NCBI RefSeq assembly: GCF_905147045.1
Contig: NC_065897.1
Coordinates: 8,137,001-8,201,000 of the forward strand
Direction of reading: 5' to 3'
DNA length: 64,000 nucleotides
Source: Nymphalis io
Lineage: Eukaryota; Arthropoda; Insecta; Lepidoptera; Nymphalidae
Shown here: positions 1 through 14,100 of the stretch, piece after piece
How positions within the stretch are numbered: the stretch's first letter is position 1
Layout of the letters: every line of letters begins with the position of its first letter
Translations under genes and position numbers: made by a program
The notes under the pieces: model-generated
The model's database searches: none
Told to the model about the DNA's origin: nothing
What the model saw: only the letters and a program-made list of their open reading frames with translations

Positions 1-259
1 GTAGGTACCACCTACTCATCAGATATTATACCGCAAAACAGCAGTACTTGGTATTGTTGTGTTTCGGTTTGAAGGGTGAGTGAGCCAGTGTAATTACAGG
101 CACAAGGAACATAAAATCTTAGTTCCCAAGGTTGGTGGCGCATTGGTGATGTAAGCGATGGTTAACATTTCTTACAATGCCAATGTCTATGGGCGTTGGT
201 GACCACTTACCATCAGGTGGCCCATATGCTCGTCCGCCTTCCTATTCTATAAAAAAAAA
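1..259 (+). mobile_element. LINE-tail-type short repeat, copy 1 (cut by window edge)
   Basis: The copy runs from a GTAGGTACCACC segment to a run of A after CTCGTCCGCCTTCCTATTCTAT. Near-identical copies lie at 9629-9926 and 18390-18685, with reverse copies at 7157-7379 and 21316-21512. The last part contains CCACTTACCATCAGGTGG, also found at the 3' end of the LINE at 54541-57300. I infer a LINE 3'-end fragment or a short element copied by that LINE. I see no coding capacity. The 5' head present in other copies (GGTGGTAGGGCTTTGTGCA) is outside the window. Confidence 0.75.
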
Positions 260-1227
260 TGAACATGTCTGTTTGTCCTGAGTCTGGGTGTAATTATCTA
301 TATAAGTATGTATTTACAAAAGAAAAATAGTATATGTAGTATATCGGTTGTCTAGTTTCCATAGTACAAGCTCTGCTTAGTTTGGGATTATTTTGCTGTG
401 TGTGAATAATGTCCCAGGATATTATTAGTATTTATTTTACATGTCTTGACTATAAGTATCTATGAAACATAGACATATAAAACAATTGGTTGTAGGGTAG
501 ACACATCTAGCGCTCGTATACTATGGGACAGTCAAGCGAGCGGTTGCATCTTGATACTATTTCGGTCGTTAACATTTATTTTGAGTTTTGTTCCCAGCAC
601 CCTGACCTATTGACGATTCTATAATCAGCTTTATTAGCTCTTGTTCTGCCCTATCTATTTTCATCTAACGGAGATATCGTTGACATTTGTTTTTATATTA
701 TAGACACCACACGGACTCGGTAGCTCTATTTTAAAAACAAAAAAATCTACCATTATTTTGTATGTTGCGATTTACCCTAAAAAGTTAATTTATTTGAAAA
801 TCTCAAATAGTTATATGTCGTTTGTGTTTATATATTTTGTGTGCAAAGTTCACATTTAAAGATAAAATCTAAGATTTCAAATACTCCGGTAATTGCATAG
901 GCTCACTCAATCTACAAACCGGACACGGTTACACCAACACGATGAACACGATAAAGAGTATTATTAATGTTTGACGATTTGGAATAATTGACAAGTGGGT
1001 GACCAAACATGACCTCAACCTACCGGTCCTGCAACTGGGCTTGCTACCAATTTACGCTCCGATGTTAGACTATAAGCTGTTTTTTAAGCTTATAATAATT
1101 AATACTTTTTATTCCAATTAGTACGAACTTACTCAAATATACATAATATCAAATTTGCAACCATAATTTTTATTAAGAATGAAGTCGTTAAAAACCTTCT
1201 CAAAAAGTATATTTTGTTAGACTTCAT
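260..1227. other. AT-rich spacer, no gene seen
   Basis: I find no convincing exon, RNA gene or complete repeat here. It may hold the promoter or an untranslated first exon of Akap200, because the first coding exon at 1967 follows a splice acceptor and so needs an upstream exon. Confidence 0.4.
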
Positions 1228-1270
1228 CAAGAGGATGCCTTAGCCCAGCTTTGGGACAATTATAGGCTGC
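1228..1270 (+). mobile_element. Metulj-like SINE, 3' tail fragment
   Basis: The short stretch GAGGATGCCTTAGCCCAGC followed by TTTGGGACA and a TATAGGCTGC end matches, with substitutions, the tail of the full SINE at 45691-45987. Head and body are missing. Confidence 0.6.
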
Positions 1271-1318
1271 ATAAAAGTACTAATAAAAGTAAAGTATTAC
1301 TTTTATTAATAATAATAA

Positions 1319-1685
1319 TAATGTCCTCCAGACCGATTTCGGCCACGGCGGCCAATCTCAAGAGAGATTATCCAACTACGCAGGAGATATTTTAGTGCAC
1401 AAGTGTGTGCGCAAACACAGGTGCACTCTCTATTCCTTAACTCTCATAATCCGATGGGACGGAAATCCGACACGACCGGAAAGAGTTCAGGCGCAGGACC
1501 AACGGCTTTACGTGCTTTCCGACGCACGGGAGTGTTCACACTTCCAACTTCCAGACTCCGGGCTGTTACTGAGAATTTTTCTGACAGAAAAACCCAATAA
1601 CTTTTTATTGGCCCGACCTGGGAATTGAACCCAGGACCTCCGGGTCTGCGGCCTTATATCAAGCCACTAGACCAACGAGGCGGTT
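1319..1685 (-). mobile_element. tRNA-headed SINE with ATT-repeat tail (family B), near full length
   Basis: Read on the minus strand, the head at about 1685-1612 is a tRNA-like sequence with an A-box-like TGGTCTAGTGG and a B-box-like GGTTCAATTCC, closest in look to tRNA-Glu/Asp. A unique body of about 290 bases follows, then an (ATT)n tail that is the AATAATAATAAT run just before 1322 on the plus strand. Relatives lie at 18989-19228, 36000-36112 and 51930-52248. The two small reading frames over it are not genes. Confidence 0.8.
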
Positions 1686-1966
1686 ATTATTTATTATTAT
1701 TATTACTTTTATTATTGTCTGTTTGTTGTTATAAAACTACAATAGCTGTTCTTATGGATAAATCCATATTATTCATATTTATTAGAATGCGGTGTATGTT
1801 ACATTTGAAATATAAGTCATGCGGTTAGTCAGTGATATTAGTCGTGTTGAATTCAATAAATACGTTATATATGTAACATATTGCCTTTCAACTAATATCG
1901 CAATAGATAAAAAGTAATCCCCCAAAATCATAAACTTAATTGTTTTAAACCAGGCTATCAGCTAGT

Positions 1967-2137
1967 ATGGGTGCTAAGCAGAGTAAGCGCTCGGTGGACA
2001 TTAGTGGTAAGGAGGCAGAAGGAGCAGGCGAGGTGGCGGCTGCGGGCGCGGGAGGCGAGGGGCGCGTCGAGCAACTCGCCGACGCAGATGCGCTAAAGCC
2101 GCAACTCAACGGCGATGCACACATACACGAACCTTCG
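1967..2137 (+). CDS. Akap200: Akap200 coding exon 1 (myristoylation signal)
   Basis: This exon encodes residues 1-57. The ATG lies 5-13 bases after two possible acceptors (CAG at 1951-1953 or 1959-1961), so the 5' UTR is split by an upstream intron. The start has MGxxxS/K-type context with Gly2 exposed. The exon is GC-rich (Ala/Gly-rich middle) unlike its flanks and ends at the donor GGTAAGC in phase 0. Confidence 0.88.
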
Positions 2138-5100
2138 GTAAGCTCGCTACAATGTGCATGTTTACCTTATAGCGGAGAGAGTAGCGGCCCCACGACCCGC
2201 TTCGATGACTCCGAATCAAAAAGATATTGATACTCACGTATATGTATATGCCAGTCGATAATTACGTTTAATTTGTTAAACATTATTATTAACATCATCA
2301 TTAAATCATTCATTAAAATAAATAATTTGATATGCTTTTGTGAACCAATAATAACTCCCATGGAGATCAAATAGAATATAAGTCTTTCATGAATTTAATG
2401 CATCTTTAGTTACGTAAATTGTTGCTCATCACCACCAATGTGTAATATACATATAATACAAGCGATTAACCATAACAATTAAACCATGGGGGCACCTAAA
2501 TATTACAATAGAATTTTTATTATTCGACAATTCACTGACCCGCATACAAAGTTACCCTTATTGAAGCTTCGTTACCATACCCTAAAATAATCACGAAAGA
2601 ATTTAGTTATGAGTATTATTTGTGCTGGTGGCATTGTTATAGATAAGGGTTCGTTATATTAGTAATGGTATGCGACGTTTACCTTTTTAAGATTGCAATA
2701 ACGGAATGTTAAGTAAGACATACCGAACTCGTCACTTCATCCGGTTATATATTATAGGACAAAGAAAAGCAACTCGATAGTGGAACACCGGAAAATGAAA
2801 AGGATGCGACTACCGAAAAAGAGGGTAAGGAACAAGAGGAAGAGAAAGAGAAAGAATCGACTCCGGTAACAAACGGAGACGCCGAGCAGAAGGAAGAGAA
2901 CGGAGAATCTACGCCATTGCCAGACGACGGCAAGAAACCCAAGAAGGAAAAGGTAAATATCATGTTGTGTAGGGGAAGTGCGATTTGAGGGAATCAAAAT
3001 ATATCTTCGTAAGAAATAAGCCATACGACTGAGTTGTGTGTAATATGTGTGTTTTATTTGATGCTTTAAAACTCGTTGCTTTATTATTTTAGTATCATTT
3101 ATAATAAGATGTTTAGTCTAGGACGATATAGTAAAGGAAATTAGGTTGTGAAAACCTTTAAATATCTAGTGTAATAAATAGTGTAACGAGTCTTGAGATT
3201 GTTGCTTAATATTTAAAAAAAATACTAGTTTCCGTCCGCAGCCTCGCCGGCGTGTAAGGGGGGGGGGGAGGTCATCTCAAACAGACAGATTTGCCTCACA
3301 TTTCAAATATTAATGTAGATAAAAATGTAAACAATTCTTGCTACCAATAAAACATTACACCAAATATGTTACATAAGTTTGTAATATTTCCATTTCTATA
3401 GTAATCTATGACTATATATGATAATTATTTATATTCGAAACGAATTTAGATGTTTTTTAGTAAAATAAATCAGTAGAGTATAATATGATTTATCATTCTT
3501 CATTCTTAAATGTTTTAACAAATGGTATATGTTTAAAATGATAGAGTTACGTAGTTATTTACTCAAATAAAAACAATACTATCATATTTACGCTACAACA
3601 AAGCCGTTATGTTACGATTTTCATGAGCACAGTCTATTGATATTAATTATAAACTCTTTTAACCGTATGAACGACTAACTTTAATTAATTTTATTTGACC
3701 TTTCAGTCGAGCTCAGCCGTTGTTTGTTGGTTTATTTTTGTGCGGCTCTAACAATAAGCTCGTGTTTCCTATTACAATTATTTCGATACTAAATTATTTA
3801 TTGATTACTTATAACACGCGATCTTGAAATTAGTTTTACCTTAACTGTTTAATCCGGAATGGCGAGTGGATCGAACTCGTGTATCTTAACCGACGATCGT
3901 GGATTTAAATCCAGGCAAGCGAAATCGAATTTTACATATTTTTATTCATATCCTGCGCAGCTGTAAAGAAATCATCGTATTTCCTCCAACCAGCACCACC
4001 AGGTTATAACTCTACTGTAACGGTGTGAATGTTATTAACAGGTCAAGAAGAAATGGTCGTTGAGATCGATAAGCTTCAGCCGAAAGGACAAACCGAAACA
4101 GGAGAAGAAACAGAAAGAGGAAGAGCTCAAAGCGAATGGTGAACCCGAAAAAGTACCCGAGGAGGTGAGTTGTGACAACCGTTAAATATAATTGTAGTTC
4201 ACAATACTAACAATGTTGTATATTATTTGAGTTCGCTTAACACTAGTAACTATTGATAAGCGGTATTTTAATCAAATTAAGTGTATTTTTTTTATATAAA
4301 AATGGAAATGGAAGCAACATCGGTACCTAAACAAGGTTTTTTTTTTTTAATTCGGTAGTAATAAAGAAATAATTAGAGAAATAGGAGTAGACTTTCATCA
4401 GTATATTGTGCAAAAGTAAAATTAACCGTTTGATGTGTTTTATTTTTATTATTGCTTTATAGCTTGGTCCAGTAGGCTTGAAACTGAAAGATGTTGATGA
4501 GCAGACTTAGTGTTAGTAGGAGGAGGGTCGCTCGCCACGAGACGCTGATCTTATTAAAACAGTTCTACAATTGTGTTCTCTTGCACAATGGCTACTAACA
4601 CTGACTACACAATAATCACTAATCAACACTGAGCAGTGTTGATTAGTGGTTATCAATGATCATACTATAATCAATAACTTTCTACTTCGTACTACATCTT
4701 ATTCGTATTCCGTCAACGCGGTCGCTACACAATGCAGTGAAGGCGGCGAACACTCGCCCCTCGGTTGCCGACCATCCATTATTGTACTGACTTGGCCTAC
4801 TTTCAAGGCGCGAACTCTGTTTATACTCTGATGTGTTGTTTAATATTATATTTGTTAACATGTGGCCGTAATTGAACCTTAAAATTGTTTTGATAATTAT
4901 TCGAGTCATTGACCTAGCCGGAGAAACTGCCAGACGATGTGAAATCACATATACATTGCAAATAATCAACGCGTTTTATAGATTGTACGAAATTAAATGT
5001 ATTAACAAACAAAAATGATTCATAAAAGTTTATAACGAGTTTACGATCGTTTTGGTATTGAGTATATAGCAATACTACTTAATAATTGTCTCTGATCGCT

Positions 5101-8100
5101 TTAATATTTTTCATTTCGAATTTAACCTTGTGGCTTGACCGGGTGGAAAACGGCGATTTCTATGACAAGAATCTATTGCGACGTAGCTAGTGCATTGCAC
5201 CCAAACCGGAGCGACGTGAAGAACAATGCACATTATAATTCAAAGTGGTGTTATATCCGCGCCAACCAAACGTGAGCCGACATTGTCTACCGACTGTATC
5301 GACGTATCATGCCATTACAGATACTAATTCATTGACGACAAACGACTCCATACTATATATCATATACCGTAGCCAGATTATAAAATCATGCATCGCGTTC
5401 TTTATTAGAATTACGAGAACTTGATTGATTAGTTCATTGTTAAAATTTACAAATCAAGGGGAATAATCGGACAAAAAGTTGCGAAGTTTATTTTTTAATT
5501 TAAATTATACTATAAGAAAGGCAGACGACCCAATGTCACAACCAGAGGTTATAAGTGGGGTCAATAAAAAAAAAAGTAATAAGGGTCACCGTTGCCGGAG
5601 AAGTTGACTATATATGATATAATGACTATTTCTTCCGTTTCGTACACCGTCAATCCTGAGATGCTTGTGTCTAATTACACAACCGCAAAACATTAACACA
5701 AGGTACATACATAGTTAAGGCGATAGAATAACTTATGAGTGGGTGGTGTCTACCCAGACGAGCTTTGTACAAAGCTTTTACCAATACTCTGCAAAAGTTC
5801 AAATTTAATTAGATTAAAATGACGTATCTATTAGAAATGCTATTATTATCTTAATTACATGAGGGAAATTACTAAATTTAATAAAAGCTACATAAAATAT
5901 CTTAAAAAGGTAAGTCTGTGTATGTTGTTAGCTTCAATCTGCTTAAGACCGATCAAGCGCACCACGTGTTTGTTGTAGGGTCATTAACTCTGATCTCCCA
6001 CCAAGAGATTTTGATACTTTCATCGATAACTAATCTTTACAATTATAGTATATTTATACAAAATTAACTGTTGCTTTAATTTTTAAAAACTTAGTTTGGT
6101 CGTGTATTTTAGTGAAATATAATATTAGTTTATAGGATATAACATGGGTTGTCTGAAGTAAATCGGTTCCTTGCTTAGCATTCAAACTTGTTTGTGCAAA
6201 ATAAAATTAGTAGTCCGTGGCAGGTTTTCCGAGGCCTGCAGTGGGCGCATGAACCGAAGGCCGACTCTTAGATTGGTTAACATTATTGCTTTTTATTACT
6301 TGTCGTTAGATTTTCAGTTTTCATCGTCACCGATCTAATATATTACATGAGATATTAAAAAAAACTTTATACGGAAAAAAAGTTTCAGTACCATTTTAGA
6401 TGTCTAAAATATTTTTAAAATAAACCACCACTATATACATTCATTAGCTATTCTTAATGGCATTCGATACCTAATGTCGCGAACAAAAAAAAAAAAACAT
6501 CAGCCTGATATCTATAAATGGAACCAGTTTATATCGAGTCAGTGCGTATAGTATCGTGTAGACAATGGTATGCTTGTATTTGTAACGAATACTTGTATCA
6601 AAACTCGCTACCGGCAAAGTAACTTGAAGAGCGAAGAGTTCACGTTGCATGTTTACCAAATGGCCGACAGTACATCTATCGTATTTTGATAATACAGTCG
6701 CTGAATAGAGCTTTGGAATAACAAGGAAGGATTTCGTTTCCTTTGAATACGTGTCTTATTTTCTTGTGAGAATGTCGAGCTGTATCGTATTGTTTATTGT
6801 TCTAAATTGATTATTCCGATATAAGCGGCTCATTACAAATTAAATATAAAACGTTTAATGATAGTTTGTTATATTTTAAACAGCTTTATTTATTTATTAA
6901 CAATACAAAAACATCCAATATACTACATTTACTATACATATAAATACATTTAGTATTTAATATTTCATAGTAATTATATGCCGTCTGTACAAATCATGTT
7001 TAATTTGTGTATATTTATAGTTGTGTCTGTAATCAATGTTCAGTTTCACATAAACTAGTTTTACTGGACTGGTTACGATCTTTATTTTTTAATATAATCA
7101 TGGATCGACTTTAACGAACTTATGTAACGGAAGTTATTTTCGAATATTAAGATTATTATTTTTTATAGTATAGCTAGGCGGACGAGCAAATGGGCCACCT
7201 GATGGTAAATGGTCACCAACGCCCATAGACCAATCTCTATATCGAGAATAATGTCAATGCATTGTAAAATATGTTAACCATCGCTTACATCGCCCAAAGC
7301 GCCACCAACCGTTTTGCGGTAGAATATCTGATGAGTGGTACCTACCCAGACGAGCTTGCACAAAGCCCTACCATCAGTTAACTACTAGTGTTATAGCATA
7401 GCTTTTTTACTTGATTCAAGACGTCGACAGCATAAGAGCATAAGATTGTGAAAGGTTAAGTTGTTGTTTGAATATAAGGTTTTTTCAATATAATGATTCA
7501 ATAAAAAAAAAACATGGATCTACAGGCACTTTTGTTATAGTTGGTTATGTTATAACTTTATAATTTGGAAGAATATATTTAAAGTATTAGAGCAATTGAT
7601 AAAATATATGCTTGGTTTATTTACTAAATTCAAATCAAACAATCTGGATAAACCTCGGGATGAATTAAACCGAAGGTCGGGTCGAGTCGCATGTAGTTAC
7701 AGTTGATATTTATAAAGGTTCTTTACGAAGTGAAGGTAACTGGATACGCATTCAGAGCGATTGGTGTAATCGGTGCCAAGACAGGGCGACAACCTCTGAT
7801 AGCGAACTCGGACAACTATGAGTTGTATGATAGTGCGCCCGAGCCGGCCGAGATGCTACTGCTATCTCCACCGTTATTTATTGCCTATGCAAATTATACC
7901 CGTCCGCCGGTCACACGATGCTGTCTGCAATATGACCACTTATATCGTTAATATCATTTCTAAGGTTTCTCTTTTGGTTCCGAGTAAGCTTTCATTTGTA
8001 CAAAAGCTAATTAATTAATTTAAAATAAATACGTATAACAAGGGCCGGGCCGTACGGTCCCGGTTATAGTTAGCATCTTTTTTGTTATTAATGTTAGGTA

Positions 8101-11100
8101 CTGTTTTGCGTTTTCGTCAATGACTTTGTATATAGTTTGTATAAAAAAATAAGCTTCAGTGTCAAACAGTATCAATAGTTTTCTGAACTGGTATGCATGA
8201 AGACCTGAAATTACTAATCTGTTTATAAATTGTTTGCTTTAATCTTCGGCGATATGTGTATATTATTCATTTTATATAAAACAAGCAATCTAACCCGATA
8301 TCGCTGTTTAGAAAGTTACCAAACAAAAGGACAGATGGGAAAAGCGACTTGATGCTATTTGAACATATTCGGGTATTGATTGGACTTTAGACTGACCACG
8401 ACAGGTGCAACTCAATGTCGAACGTCGAAAAACGACGAGCAACATAAAACGAAAAAGGGTATGACTGCGGTCGAAACCCCGATATTTATAAAATACCTTC
8501 CAAAATAAGTACTTTCCTTTATTTTGCTGTTTAACACCACCAACTATTTGTACCTTTTTTTCAAAATCAACCTTTCTTTTTTGATTCGTTACCATTATAT
8601 AAATATTTTGTTAGATAAATAAGCAAAGCTTTGTTTGCTTTGCTTTTTTATTTAAAAGCAGATGGCTTACACTAACAATTTCATTCCGAAAATGTAACCG
8701 TTTTTATAATTCATTCGATTAAATTGTATTCAAGCGCTAATTTTATAGTGTTCATTGAAATCTTCAAATGTGTAAAAAGGTCTGTATTAGCGATACTTGA
8801 ACTTTTCTTTATAGGAGCCACAAACACGTGTTAGTCATGGTGTCGCGGGCCGCAAACAACGTATTTAGGTAATAATTTCTTAGGTTTCGGAAGTGTTACA
8901 ACTTATATGAAACAACTATGAACGGATTTATCGAACGGTGTTAATAAAAACCTTTGAGAATTAGAATAGTTTAAAATAAAGTAAAATTTAGTGCGCAACC
9001 ACAAAAGATCGGCGAGTCGCTAGCAGCCCGCGGGCCGCAGGTTGAGTACCGCTGCTCTCTATGTTACGGTTAAGACCGATGTTCAGTATCCTTCTAGACA
9101 AACAGAAAATCGAAGAGGCTGGAAATAAATAATAACAGTTTATGATACTTGAATAATTTCTAACGTTATGAGACAATGATCAAATCAATTATATTCTCAA
9201 TGCTGCAATTCTTATCAGCTCCCTAATTACTAGTAAGGTACTTAATACCTATACTTTTAATATTACTTTGAAAGTAAGTCCATTTAGCCAGCGAGGGTTT
9301 TTTAATATTTTGATATTTCAAAAACAATTTCGTAGTAGTGTAGAATGTAGCGTGAAATCTTTATTCTATACTAACCTTCCGTTCTATTATGATATTGCTG
9401 ATTCATCGACTGTTAACCGTTATCGGAAAAGTAACCGCTCATTTGGAACATTGAATATTGAAATTAGCAAACATTTTCTCATTGTTAGTGACTCACTACA
9501 TTCATACTCGTACATGCCAATTACCAAGAGTTTTAGTAATGCTCCGTTTTAAAAAATTAAAACATTTATTTTTGTCATTAAAATCGATAATTAAGTTCTT
9601 AAAAAAGTTGTTATCTAAAACTCGAAAGTACTGGTGGTAGAGCTTTGTGCAAGCTCGTCTGGGTAGGTACCACCCACTCATCAGATATTCTACCGCAAAA
9701 CAGCAATACTTGATATTGTTGTGTTCCGGTTTGAAGGGTGAGTGAGCCAGTGTAATTACAGGCACAAGGGACATAAAATCTTAGTTCCCAAGGTTGGTGG
9801 CGCATTGGATATGTAAGCGATGGTTGACATTTCTTACAATGCCAATGTCTAAGAGCGTTGGTGACCACTTACCATCAGGTGGCCCATATGCTCGTCCGCC
9901 TTCCTATTCTATAAAAAAAAAAAAAAACTAAATGAAGGTAAAACAGAATAATTTGCATATTTAGTTCAAATAAACATATATTACGGTATCGGTATTTTAT
10001 TGTTTGAAATGTAAGAAAATTGTCGAAGAGATTGTACCTAGGCCAAATAAAATAATATTTTACCGAATAATAATAAATATGATCGCCATTGTATTGTGCA
10101 ATAAACTTTCACTATCCTTCTCCAACTATCTAGTAATATATAAATTGGTAAATAAATCTGTAGAATTTCTTAAACTAACTCAATTTACTTATTACTTATA
10201 CTTAATTTATTTATACTTATTAATATAATTTTATTATGTAACTATTGAGTTACAAAGAGATCAACGAAATATGGTTTGTTTTTAAATCAATCGCTAACTG
10301 ACTGTCCACTAACATAGCTTTATAACATTGCTTAACGAAGAAAGTTACTAACTTTATTACTATTCGCACATAAAAAGGAACATGAAAACGCGATTTACTC
10401 TGACTTTATCGACACACTTAATTATATGAATAATGTACAATCATACCATAGCGGCTGGGAACATCTGGAAACTAAAACCTAAATTGGTATAATAGCTCGT
10501 ATCTACAGAACGTAAGAATAGAAATTATTGTTATTTTGTTTGTAAATATAACTACCGTTAAATTTTTTAAAACAATGTCGTGACATTGACTGACTCGATT
10601 TAAGCAACCAGTGATATAGAAAAAACAATTTATGTACATGAATCTGTTCAACAATGCCAGGTAGCTAGTTTCCTGTGCGTGCCGTTCGGATGTTTGCCGT
10701 ACCATATATATTGTGTTCGTCTCGGACAATGATTTCGTTCATCGTTTCGACCTTTATTGTACACTACGCGCGGTTAAATGTTTTTAATTATTATAGATAG
10801 CTAAACAACCGTCAAAATAAATAACAAGTCGAATTAGCTTTTCATGTTTATTATCATTGTAACAATTATCAATATTATCTATATTACTAGTAATTGCTGT
10901 TTCTTTAAGATATTAATTAGGGTATAATAATTTTACGTAACGAATTGTTAAATATATGACGCATGTATGTATATATTATATATCTAGTTGGTCCCGGAAA
11001 TATCGTTTAAATGCAATTATACTAAAAAGTTTTCCGGTCTGATTGACGCGTTGACAACTGTACAGGAAATCCTAGTATGGGAATGTGTGGATATATTTAT

Positions 11101-14100
11101 TTAATTGTGCCGCAGCGAAGGTTCTAGCGACCGACACCCGCATAATCTTCATTGAGTAAATTTGAAACGAAATAACGTTAGCAATTAAACATTTGTTGGA
11201 ATCATTCAAGTAGACATTAACTAATGTTTATTGATAGATTTAAATGTACAATATATACCAGGCTATATCATTGGAAGAAATACCAAACATATATTACAAT
11301 TGCTTTTCTTTCCGAGATAACCGGCAACAATAAACAAGCATTACTTAATAGGAGTTATCTATTATAATATTGAATTAAAAAAATATATAAGAAGAAAAGG
11401 TACTATAATATAAATATTTTTAGTTGAGCATTGTTATTTAGTAATGAAAATAATATATATATGATTTAATAATTACACGTTACTACAATAAAACAGTGTC
11501 TATATTTTAAACATACACATTTGTGTTTCTATTAATTAAAAATATCGCACATTATTAAACCATGATTCATTCGAAGTCCATATAAACGAAGTGTTGCAAA
11601 TAATAAGTTGACGAGCTACCGTTTTGTATACCTACGCGTAGTTATGTAGGGACGACAAAATCCCGTAATCTATTGTTATTTAAAGATCTCAGTATATATG
11701 AAACATGGACAAAAGAAACTAGTCATACAATTACAATTCAGATAACACAGTAAACGGTAATGTTATCTTTAAAAGTAAATAAGGAAAAAGGAATATTAAC
11801 GGTGCAAGTATATTGCGATGATATAAATATCTTGCGAGAGGTCTCACCTCAAGTCTCGAGTCAAGGAGGTTAATGTATTATTTTTAAAATATATTGATTT
11901 TTTTTTAGTATTCTTATTTATTGAAAGATGTAAATTATGACAATAACGTCCACAAACCAATATTTTAAATTTTTTAATATTAATTATAAGCACAATTATA
12001 AAAATCATTATATTTACTTGGGATTTCTATATTTAAAAATACACAATTATAACCGATATACGATGTTTAATGGGATTCATGAGTAAAAAAAATATTAAAT
12101 AATATTTGCCTTTTGTTATAACTTTGAAATCATAGTTGGTGTTTTTAGTCATATTAGTTTAGGAGTCACATCACAACGTTCGTTATACATTACATGATTC
12201 ACTTGTCAATGACTAATTCCCTAGAAGTTTTTCTTAGTCATGACCTGAGAAAAATGCTTATATGAAAATAATATATCATTAAGTTTAGCGCTTGAATTCT
12301 ATTTGCTTTTGATAATTTCGGCCATTAGGGGGATATAATATTTATAACAATATTACAATGGCATGACAAATGTGAGTAAACGCGAGCAAAAGTATAATTT
12401 AAGTCAGACTTGGAACTGTGTTATGTAAAGATAACTTTGTGTATAATTGTATCCATTTGTGCACGAGTGTTATAAAATAAATATAAATTTATATACTTTA
12501 TATTAATCATTTATGTACACACATACATTGTGACTATAAGTAATATTGTTTATTTTGGAAATTAATAAAATAAAATATATTCGATTGATATTTTTAGACT
12601 GCAAATATTCACAACACCATTGACTTAAATTTTTTTTACAAGACATTTCATATAGATACAATAAAAGATTTTAAAATAAATATTTTGTGATAATAGTTTT
12701 GCGTTATATATATATATTTTAATATTTTATTCGTCGAATGAATTATAGTATAGTTACCTTTATTATCTGTAAGATAATATTACAGCTCATAAGCATTGAA
12801 GTGTAAAGATATATAAGTCTCCGATTACCAAACCTAACGCTATAAATGTTCTGGTCACATTGGTTACGTCCTCAGTCATTCAGTAAGCACGGTAAAGTCT
12901 TGTAAATATTACAAATAAAAATGGCAGACAGGAAGGTATTAAATTTTTTTGTACTATGTGTATAATTGATCGTACTTGATATTTTATAAACCGTTTTATT
13001 TCACAATATTATATTCGATAATTTTCTTCTGATGCTATATTTAAAGACGGCACACATCCAAATTCTAAACTAGTTTCGGTCTTTACTTATTAGATATATA
13101 ATAATACATGAAATCTACGATAATAATTATATTTATATTATTTTCAGATTGCCGAAACACCTGACACAGAAAAAAATGATATCGTTAAAGAAGATAAAGC
13201 TGAAACAGAGATCAAAGAAGAAAGAACCCCTGAGACGCCTGTAACCGAACCGATTACAAATGGCAGCAGCACGCCTGAAACGCCAAAAGAAGAATCTCTT
13301 ACTGCTGATGAGCCGATTGCCACAGTAATTGAAGAGAATGATAGGCCAGAGATACCTAAAGTTGAAGTGACAACGGAGAAAATCTCTGTCAATGGTCTCA
13401 CCGCAGAAGAATCTAAAATTGAAACTCCTGTAGCAGTAGAAAGTGAGAATAGCAAACCTGAGGAACCAACTATCGAAAAGACTGAACCCGTTCCAGCTAC
13501 TGAAATTCCTGTCATAAATGAGGTTTGTGTTGAAAAAATGCCTTTAATAGAGCCTACGCCTCCACCACTCCCCGCAAATCCTCCCCCTTCTTCGGTGGTT
13601 TCCTTTGCCGCTACCACTATGGCACCAGAATTGACAGATGCTTCGCTCGCCAATAATGCCGATATCATTCCAAATTCAACTCACAATGAGACATCCAAAA
13701 CTCACACAGAAAATGAGACATCCGAAACTAACAAAGAAAAAACAGAAGCGGTATCTTCTGAAGTTGAAGTCGAGTCCCAAGCAAATGTAACTAATGCAGT
13801 TGATAAAATTGTAGAGACATCAGTCCCAATCACCGATACTTTAAACGAAACACTTTTAATCACTCCCTTATCCGATGTCCATTCTCAAAAGACTGAAGAA
13901 ATTATTTCAAACGACATTTCTCATGATGATCATGTGAAACCTAATGTTCAAACTTCGTTAGTGGCGGACACTGATGTTACAAATAATGTCACCGACGAAA
14001 TCGAAGATTCCGCTCAAAAAGTTGATGATAAAGTGCTTTGTGAGAATCAGAATCAGGCGGAACTTGTTTGTGATGTACAAGTAGATAATGATAAAATTAA

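Larger units (their letters stand above)
4511..12840 (+). other. Akap200 long intron (about 9 kb, between exon 3 and 13148)
   Basis: Apart from the listed repeats I see no further coding exon. Two stretches are richer in GC than their surroundings, 5110-5330 and 7700-7945. The second carries an open frame with no recognisable protein, so I treat both only as possible regulatory sequence. 10.0-12.8 kb is plain AT-rich DNA. Confidence 0.5.

Noticed and set aside
1395..1628. Overlapping small frames
   Set aside because: They lie within a tRNA-headed SINE and match other SINE copies, not proteins.
1612..1685. Possible tRNA-Glu/Asp gene on the minus strand
   Set aside because: It looks tRNA-like, but continues into the family B SINE body found in at least three other places.
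10004..10228. 74-codon hydrophobic frame
   Set aside because: AT-rich intron sequence gives Leu/Ile/Tyr/Asn runs; no signal, conservation or splice context.
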